NCBI GenBank assembly: GCA_946886675.1
Contig: CAMPIZ010000068.1
Location: 1-7,618 of the forward strand
Reading direction: 5' to 3'
Length of the DNA: 7,618 nt
Source: an uncultured Flavobacterium sp.
GTDB lineage: Bacteria; Bacteroidota; Bacteroidia; Flavobacteriales; Flavobacteriaceae
The notes under the pieces are model-generated. The model searched no databases. It saw nothing but the letters and a program-made list of their open reading frames with translations, and was not told the origin of the DNA. The number at the start of each line of letters is the position of its first letter. Position 1 is the first letter of the stretch. Shown one piece after another: positions 1 to 4,699 of this stretch. Made by a program: the position numbers and the translations under genes.

Positions 1-60
1 CTGGCGCATCTCGTCGACGACCGAATCGAAATCGCCGGTCCACAGCTCCGGCTCTTTAAG
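1..60 (-). other. GC-rich edge segment of foreign composition, possible fragment of an unrelated coding sequence
   Basis: The first 60 bases have 36 G/C and nine CpG dinucleotides, while bases 61-120 have 13 G/C. The change is abrupt around 55-60. On the minus strand the segment is open from end to end with 16 of 20 codons ending in G or C and reads through EPELWTGDFDSVVDEMRQ. The WTGDFD pattern weakly recalls the start of solute-binding/MltF-like lytic transglycosylase proteins of high-GC Proteobacteria; this is an uncertain recollection from a very short peptide. The plus strand is also open over these 20 codons (stop at 61-63), so the coding strand is not certain. It is most simply a chimeric join at a contig end; a genuine neighbouring gene of transferred DNA is the alternative. 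Confidence 0.5.
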
Positions 61-117
61 TAACTAACCTAAACATATACTTATTCAATCAAATGAAGTT
101 CTACAATTACTATTTAT

Positions 118-240
118 ATCAAAGGTTTAGTGCATACATTTTTGCTTAATAGTTGCGGACAGCATATCCTTATTTTTTTATCACAAAAAACAATTTATTT
201 ATGAGGCCAAAGGATTATGTATGCACCCAAACCTGTTGAT
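118..240. repeat. Large imperfect inverted repeat downstream of the operon (arms 118-139 and 217-240)
   Basis: The left arm reads ATCAA, AGGTTT, AG, TGCATACAT. The reverse complement of the right arm reads ATCAA, C, AGGTTT, GGG, TGCATACAT. All 20 bases in the three matched blocks are identical, broken by a 1-nt bulge and a short AG/GGG mismatch. Between the arms lie 77 AT-rich bases with two further nested pairings: ATCCTT (166-171) with AAGGAT (210-215), and a T6/A6 pair (174-179 with 185-190). The right arm begins 7 nt past the GH30-B stop, so the operon's 3' untranslated transcript could fold into a long stem. It could be a transcript-end structure, a miniature inverted-repeat element (MITE), or a repetitive extragenic sequence. 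No clear target-site duplication flanks it, and no open frame of note lies inside. Confidence 0.6.
118..240 (-). terminator. Possible transcript-end structure of the PUL operon
   Basis: The inverted repeat lies just after the last gene, where the operon transcript should end. The minus-strand RNA could form the outer stem (blocks of 9, 6 and 5 bp) plus inner AU-rich stems. It is not a classical intrinsic terminator: the outer loop is 77 nt and the strand after the outer stem reads ATAAATAG and not a U-run. An inner U6/A6 hairpin (174-190) is weak. The terminator assignment therefore rests mainly on position. Confidence 0.3.
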
Positions 241-247
241 TTTTTTA

Positions 248-1666
248 TTATAATACTAATGTTGCCACAGCGCCGGCTTTAAGCTTTACAGCCGTTTTGT
301 TTTCACCTGCATTTATATTTACTATTTTCTCTTCCTGAGATGTATTTTGTAGTATTACTACTATTTTGCCTTCAGGAGTTTTATAAGCCACATTTGGCAG
401 CCCTTCTGCAAGGTTAGATTCTATCCTTACACTGCCGGGAAGTACAAATTTTGAGGCATGCGCAATAATATAATAAGCAGGCTCTCTTGTTATTTTATCA
501 CCTGTTATGGTAACAGCACCAAGACATCGGTCGCAACCGCCCCTGTCGGTATGTGGTTGTTGGTTTTCATCTGCGGCAACATTCCACTCCAGTACTGTTT
601 TACACCAGTTTCTAGGCGCTCCTATTATCAGGTTTTCAGTATGCCAGGTAAGTTCTTTGGCAAAGTCGCCGGGAGCACCCACCCATTGTTCTGTAAAATA
701 CAGGTTTTTGTCAGGATGCGCATCATGTACTTTTGATATAGCATCAACCGTACCTCCATATAAATGGAAAGCAGAGCCGTCAATATATTTTGCAGCTTCC
801 GGATCGTCCAATATAGTTATCGGATAATCAGGCCTGTCGGCATTATGGTCGTAAACAATTATTTTGGTTTTTATTCCGTTTTTTTCAAATGCAGGCCCAA
901 GGTGATCTCTTACAAATACTTTTTGTGCCTCAGCAGGCATTAAAAGGCTTGGGTTATTACCCGGGTGCAACGGTTCATTTTGCACAGTAATTGCATCTAT
1001 TGTAATACCGTTAGCTTTCATTTCCTGCACATATTTTACAAAGTATTTTGCATAGGCAGGATAAAATTCCGGTTTCAGGCTGCCTCCTCTGGTATCGCCA
1101 TTGTCTTTCATCCATACCGGCGGTGACCATGGGGAACCTAATATTTTTATCTCAGGGTTTATTTTAAGTATCTGTTGTAAAACAGGAATAAGGTACTGCT
1201 TGTCATACCCCAGGTCAAATTTCTCCATGTTTACATCGGTTTCCCCTTTTGGAAGATCGTTATAAGAGAATAGTTTTTCATCAAGGTCGGATGCACCTAT
1301 GCTTACCCTTATATAACTTACGCCAATACTGCCTTCGCCTGTGCCATACAGTTCGTTTAAAAGCTTTTCGCGGGCTTCAGCAGACATTTTACTGATGTGC
1401 ATGGCACTACCCCCTGTAAGGGTATAGCCAAAGCCATCCATTTCCTGATATGTTTTGGAAGGGTCAATGTTTATTACGTTTCCCTGATTGTCTGATTGGC
1501 CGGTTAAAAGATTTTCCTGCTTTTCAAACATAACCGACTTGTCAGGCATAGTAAGCCATAACTCGCCTTCTTGTTTTTTTTCGGCAGAACCACAGCCTAC
1601 AAGTACAACTGCTGATAAAAGCGGAACAGAAAGTCTTTTAAATAGTGAGGTATTCAGTTTTTGCAT
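248..1666 (-). CDS. GH30 family glycoside hydrolase lipoprotein (GH30-B), second paralogue, probable beta-glucanase/beta-glucosidase
   Basis: Second GH30 retaining glycoside hydrolase, 472 residues from the chosen start. That start gives a lipoprotein signal peptide, MQKLNTSLFK then RLSVPLLSAVVLVGC, with lipobox LVGC and Cys25, and has a TAAAA box 5 nt upstream. The frame stays open to an ATG at 1729 that overlaps the GH30-A stop, but that start would put 21 residues before the signal peptide and is disfavoured. Catalytic features: QEMDGFGYTLTGGSAM (74-89), SPWSPPVWMK (178-187), acid/base Glu231 in TVQNEP, nucleophile Glu326 in LYFTEQW, and AHASKFVLPG (402-411) in the C-terminal beta-sandwich. 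A CxxC pair (GGCDRCLG, Cys378/Cys381) matches the one in GH30-A. By eye about half of aligned positions are shared with GH30-A, so the two arose by an old duplication or were brought together as paralogues. The loops next to both catalytic Glu residues differ, which suggests different linkage or chain-length preference. It is the last gene of the operon in this window. Confidence 0.93.
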   Translation of the reverse strand: MQKLNTSLFKRLSVPLLSAVVLVGCGSAEKKQEGELWLTMPDKSVMFEKQENLLTGQSDNQGNVINIDPSKTYQEMDGFGYTLTGGSAMHISKMSAEAREKLLNELYGTGEGSIGVSYIRVSIGASDLDEKLFSYNDLPKGETDVNMEKFDLGYDKQYLIPVLQQILKINPEIKILGSPWSPPVWMKDNGDTRGGSLKPEFYPAYAKYFVKYVQEMKANGITIDAITVQNEPLHPGNNPSLLMPAEAQKVFVRDHLGPAFEKNGIKTKIIVYDHNADRPDYPITILDDPEAAKYIDGSAFHLYGGTVDAISKVHDAHPDKNLYFTEQWVGAPGDFAKELTWHTENLIIGAPRNWCKTVLEWNVAADENQQPHTDRGGCDRCLGAVTITGDKITREPAYYIIAHASKFVLPGSVRIESNLAEGLPNVAYKTPEGKIVVILQNTSQEEKIVNINAGENKTAVKLKAGAVATLVL

Positions 1667-1671
1667 GATAA

Positions 1672-1676
1672 TTTTA
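1672..1676 (-). promoter_or_regulatory. TAAAA ribosome-binding motif of GH30-B, beside a palindrome
   Basis: The minus strand reads TAAAA, TTATC, ATG (start at 1666). It supports the MQKLNTSLFK start. One base upstream of the motif ends the 16-bp palindrome at 1678-1693, so a hairpin in the mRNA would sit right against the initiation site. Confidence 0.55.
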
Positions 1677-1677
1677 G

Positions 1678-1693
1678 AGCGTAATATTACGCT
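1678..1693. repeat. Perfect 16-bp palindrome in the GH30-A/GH30-B intergenic gap
   Basis: The sequence AGCGTAATATTACGCT is its own reverse complement over all 16 bases and lies within the 53-nt gap (1667-1719), the longest gap in the operon. In RNA it could fold as a 6-bp stem, AGCGTA with TACGCT, around an AUAU loop. It may be an mRNA processing or stability element between the cistrons, a translational control hairpin, or a binding site for a dimeric regulator. A simple terminator is less likely because no U-run follows in the transcript. The palindrome is directly visible; its role is unknown. Confidence 0.7.
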
Positions 1694-1719
1694 ATTATTG
1701 AAATGATTAATAGATGCGT

Positions 1720-3180
1720 TTATTGCCATACAATAGTTGCCACAGCATTGGCTTCTATTGTATAATTAATTTTAGTGTCTCCGTCTTTAATTGCTATATT
1801 TCTTACTGATGACGATTCGTTAAGTATCACCATTACTTTAGTACCGTCTGTGTTTATAAAGGTTATATTTTTTAGCCCCAGAGAATTATCAAAATTTGTA
1901 GAATGAACCCTTTTTGCGCCAGGTCTAACGAATTTTGAGAAATGTGCAAGACAGTAATACTCTACATTTTTTGTAACCTGCCCTGATGAACTTACAGTTA
2001 CTACGCCCCGGCAATCCATACAGCCGCCATTGGTAGGGCCATGATTACTGTTAAGTGCAAGATTCCATAACAAAACATTTTTAGACCAGTTTGCCGTAGT
2101 ACCTATAAAAATGTTAGATATATTCCACTTCAGGTTAGCTGAAAAATCCGTACTCCACTCCCCTCCTGAAATTTCAGTAAAATAGAGGTTCTTTTCAGGA
2201 AATGCAGCATGCACCTGATTCATGGCAGAAACATCTCCTGCATAGGCATGAAAAGCAGATCCGTCTATGTACGGGTAAGCTTCACTATCACCTAAAACCG
2301 TAATAGGATATGAAGGCTGATCAAAATTATGATCGTAAGCAATGATTTTTGTATTTAAGCCTGCCAACTGAAATTTTGGCCCAAGGCTGTTTTTAATAAA
2401 ATCTGCCTGTTCTGCCGCTGTCATCTTCATTGTAGGATAGCCCGATGTTTCATGAAGCGGTTCATTTTGAGGCGTTACAGCATCGATATTTATACCGTGT
2501 GCCGCATAAGCATTTAGATACTTTACAAAATAATCGCCATAAGCATCATACCACTCGGGTTTCAGACTACCGCCACCAAGGCTTCCGGTGGTTTTCATCC
2601 ATGCCGGAGCACTCCAGGGGCTGGACATAATTTTAATATCCGGCGCATAACCTGATACCAACTGTAATACAGGTATCACATGTTCTTCGTCATCCGCGAT
2701 AGAAAACTGTTCCAGGTTAGGATCTGTTTGTCCTGCGGGAAGATCATTATAAGTAGAGTTATTCAGCGAAAAATCAGATGCACCTACAGTAAGCCTTAGA
2801 TAACTTAAGCCGATACCCTCATCATCGCTGAAAAGATCCTTCAGTAAAGCATCTTTCTGAGCCGCATTCATCTGGTTAATTACATAGGCCGAAGACCCTG
2901 TTAATGCGGCGCCAAAGCCGTCGATTTCCTGAAATTGTTGGGAAAAGTCAACCGTAACCGACGGCCTTTCGGTCGCATTATTATCATAAATATCAGCAGA
3001 AGGCTGCTGGCTGAAAAGTTTGGATTTGTTTCCGCTTGTTACCCAAACATCAGCACTACCCACAACGTTACCATTATTTTCAGATGGTGGTGCAGGTGGC
3101 GGTGTATTTGTGCCGTCTTCACTATTGGAACACGAAGCAAAAAAACAGGCAAAACTTAAAAGCAGCAGTACTTTCTTCAT
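1720..3180 (-). CDS. GH30 family glycoside hydrolase lipoprotein (GH30-A), probable beta-glucanase/beta-glucosidase
   Basis: Retaining glycoside hydrolase of family GH30 (the glucosylceramidase-like fold) with 486 residues. The chosen start gives a clean lipoprotein signal peptide, MKKVLLLLSFACFFASC, with the acylated Cys at 17, a TAAAA box 8 nt upstream and a 13-nt gap after the SusD stop. A start 39 nt earlier would add 13 residues before the signal and overlap the SusD gene. After a Pro-rich linker (PPPAPPSENN, about 27-36) comes the GH30 (beta/alpha)8 barrel with QEIDGFGAALTGSSA (84-98), SPWSAPAWMK (187-196), acid/base Glu240 in TPQNEP and nucleophile Glu336 in LYFTE. A C-terminal beta-sandwich includes AHFSKFVRPGAKRV (412-425). 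The WNLALN segment and NEPLHETSGYP recall human GBA1, so GH30-A may be the more GBA-like of the two. A CxxC pair lies at Cys387/Cys390. It probably acts at the cell surface or periplasmic face on a beta-glucan; beta-1,6 specificity is inferred from context only. Confidence 0.93.
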   Translation of the reverse strand: MKKVLLLLSFACFFASCSNSEDGTNTPPPAPPSENNGNVVGSADVWVTSGNKSKLFSQQPSADIYDNNATERPSVTVDFSQQFQEIDGFGAALTGSSAYVINQMNAAQKDALLKDLFSDDEGIGLSYLRLTVGASDFSLNNSTYNDLPAGQTDPNLEQFSIADDEEHVIPVLQLVSGYAPDIKIMSSPWSAPAWMKTTGSLGGGSLKPEWYDAYGDYFVKYLNAYAAHGINIDAVTPQNEPLHETSGYPTMKMTAAEQADFIKNSLGPKFQLAGLNTKIIAYDHNFDQPSYPITVLGDSEAYPYIDGSAFHAYAGDVSAMNQVHAAFPEKNLYFTEISGGEWSTDFSANLKWNISNIFIGTTANWSKNVLLWNLALNSNHGPTNGGCMDCRGVVTVSSSGQVTKNVEYYCLAHFSKFVRPGAKRVHSTNFDNSLGLKNITFINTDGTKVMVILNESSSVRNIAIKDGDTKINYTIEANAVATIVWQ

Positions 3181-3188
3181 GATTTTGT

Positions 3189-3193
3189 TTTTA
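3189..3193 (-). promoter_or_regulatory. TAAAA ribosome-binding motif of GH30-A
   Basis: The minus strand reads TAAAA, then 8 nt (ACAAAATC), then the ATG at 3180. The motif directly follows the TAA stop of the SusD gene, so termination and re-initiation are practically adjacent, which allows translational coupling. It favours the MKKVLLLL start over the ATG 39 nt further upstream. Confidence 0.55.
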
Positions 3194-4678
3194 TTAATTG
3201 TAACCCGGCGTTTGCTCAAGGTTAGGATTCCTGTTTATTTCATTTTGAGGTATCGGAAGGAACTCCTCATGTGGCTGCATATTATAATTAACAGGTTCTC
3301 CGTCCCTAAGATCAATATCAGGAACACTGTTCATTACCTCTACAGCAACACCATTTCTCACAAGGTCATCCCAACGGTGTGCTTCCTGAGCAAGCTCAAG
3401 CCTTCTCTCTTTAAGTATCACCTGTTTCATAACAGCTGCAGATGCTGTTTGTTCAGCAGTTAAAGCAGGAAGGTTTACCCTAAGCCTTACTTTATTTACT
3501 TCTGCTTCTGCGGCGCCAATGTCACCCAACTCGTTATGTGCTTCTGCCTTAAGCAAAATTATATCGGCAAGGCGAAGAAGGTAAATATGATCTGAACTGG
3601 CCCAGCCCATTGCGTTTTTCCATTTATAGGCAAAAGGAACAGAGCTGTTTGCCGCGTTACCCCAGTATTCATCTACCCAGCTAACTTCTTCAAACAGGAT
3701 AGTAGCATTTTTGCGTATTTCATCACCTTCAGAGTCAAATGCATTAACAAGGTCGTGTGATGGTGTTACAAACTTTCTCCAACCGTCGCCACTTACTGAT
3801 GGCGGAAGGTGCATTTGCGGACCCCAAGAACCCTCATTACCTCCAAGATACTGAACCTCAAGTATAGATTCGATATTGTTATAATGACTGCCGTCAAACA
3901 ATTCGGCATAACTGCCCATAAGATCATAACCTGCAGGGCTTGTAAGCACCATGTTTGCATAATTAATTACCTGTCCATAATCAGGAGCAGGTTTTTGTGC
4001 ATACACTTTAGCCAGTAAAGCATGGGCTGCTCCTTTTGTAGCACGTGCTTTATTCACACTTGGCTCACTGCCATAATCATCCGGAAGTTTAGAAGCTGCC
4101 ATTTCCAAATCAGCAATAATTTGTGCATATACTTCCTCTTCTGTGCTCCTTGGCACTCTTGTAACCGATGGGTCGGCAGAGTTAACGGGTGCCGTAATAA
4201 GAGGTACACCGCCAAAAAGCCTGGCAAGGGTATAGTAATGGTAAGCTCTTAAAAAATAAGCTTCGCCAATTATCTGTTCCCTTCTCTCTTCTGTTATCTG
4301 CTGGCTTACCTGTGGTGCCTTATCAAGAACAACGTTTGCTTTTGCAATCGCGTTATATATAGCAGACCAAGCGTTAAATACCCTTGGGTTATCATTTTGG
4401 ATGTTTATAGCATCTATCTGGAAAATGTCGGGATTATCACCTCCGGCATAGTGATTATCAGAACGCACATCTGAGAACAATACATGGTCCCATACATAAT
4501 AATCATTCCCCTGAAAGGATTCATATACCCCGGTAAGGGCAGCCTCAATCTGGTCTCCGGATGTGTAGGCATTATCCACAGTTGATTGGGAGATCGGCAT
4601 ATCGTCCAGTCCGTCTTCGCAGGCAGTAAACACAAATCCTGCAAGAAGAAGCGCTGCTATTATTTTTTTATTTTTCAT
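3194..4678 (-). CDS. SusD/RagB family surface glycan-binding lipoprotein
   Basis: Surface lipoprotein that captures oligosaccharides and forms the lid of the SusC transporter. It has 494 residues, a normal length for the family. A lipoprotein signal peptide (MKNKKIIAALLLAGFVFTAC) carries lipobox FTAC with the acylated Cys at residue 20. Acidic residues follow directly (CEDGLDD), consistent with the lipoprotein export signals that send Bacteroidota lipoproteins to the cell surface. SusD hallmarks in order: an alpha-helical TPR-type region with NAWSAIYNAIAKANVVLD (103-120), EAYFLRAYHYYTLARLFGGVPL (139-160), LRLADIILLKAEAHNELG (368-385), ERRLELAQEAHRWDDLVRNG (424-443) and the C-terminal FLPIPQNEINRNP motif (473-485). 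The start follows a TAAAA box by 4 nt and lies 21 nt after the SusC stop, as expected for a co-transcribed SusCD pair. Trp and Tyr are frequent around residues 284-360, a plausible glycan-binding area, but specific binding residues cannot be assigned by eye. Confidence 0.97.
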   Translation of the reverse strand: MKNKKIIAALLLAGFVFTACEDGLDDMPISQSTVDNAYTSGDQIEAALTGVYESFQGNDYYVWDHVLFSDVRSDNHYAGGDNPDIFQIDAINIQNDNPRVFNAWSAIYNAIAKANVVLDKAPQVSQQITEERREQIIGEAYFLRAYHYYTLARLFGGVPLITAPVNSADPSVTRVPRSTEEEVYAQIIADLEMAASKLPDDYGSEPSVNKARATKGAAHALLAKVYAQKPAPDYGQVINYANMVLTSPAGYDLMGSYAELFDGSHYNNIESILEVQYLGGNEGSWGPQMHLPPSVSGDGWRKFVTPSHDLVNAFDSEGDEIRKNATILFEEVSWVDEYWGNAANSSVPFAYKWKNAMGWASSDHIYLLRLADIILLKAEAHNELGDIGAAEAEVNKVRLRVNLPALTAEQTASAAVMKQVILKERRLELAQEAHRWDDLVRNGVAVEVMNSVPDIDLRDGEPVNYNMQPHEEFLPIPQNEINRNPNLEQTPGYN

Positions 4679-4682
4679 AATC

Positions 4683-4687
4683 TTTTA
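4683..4687 (-). promoter_or_regulatory. TAAAA ribosome-binding motif of the SusD gene
   Basis: On the minus strand the sequence reads TAAAA, GATT, ATG. No purine-rich Shine-Dalgarno box is present. TAAAA a few bases before the start matches the translation-initiation consensus reported for Flavobacterium, and it supports both the chosen start and the taxonomic guess. It lies within the 21-nt SusC-SusD gap. Confidence 0.6.
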
Positions 4688-4699
4688 CGTCTTTTTAAA

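Noticed and set aside
1..63. Plus-strand reading of the edge segment ending at TAA (61-63) as the 3' end of a convergent gene
   Set aside because: It is open for 20 codons, but the stop falls in the AT-rich part just past the composition break, as expected by chance at a chimeric join. The minus-strand reading looks more protein-like. With 60 bases I cannot decide firmly, so I do not call a gene.
118..240. Complete insertion sequence or attachment site
   Set aside because: There is no transposase or integrase frame in or near the element, the 123-bp span is too short for an IS, and I see no clear flanking target duplication. I keep it only as an inverted repeat with a MITE possibility.
3020..3463. 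Plus-strand open frame of 147 codons across the GH30-A/SusD junction
   Set aside because: It lies opposite two well-supported genes, spans their intergenic gap, shows no recognisable family motif and has a low-complexity Cys/Phe-rich translation typical of an antisense shadow. The same applies to the other shorter plus-strand frames in the window.
3998..4135. GTGCATACA (3998) and GTGCATATA (about 4122), similar to the inverted-repeat arm core at 131-139
   Set aside because: Both lie inside the SusD coding sequence, encode ordinary codons (Val-Tyr-Ala and Val-Tyr-Ala-Gln reading in the minus frame) and do not continue into the rest of the arm, so they look like chance matches.
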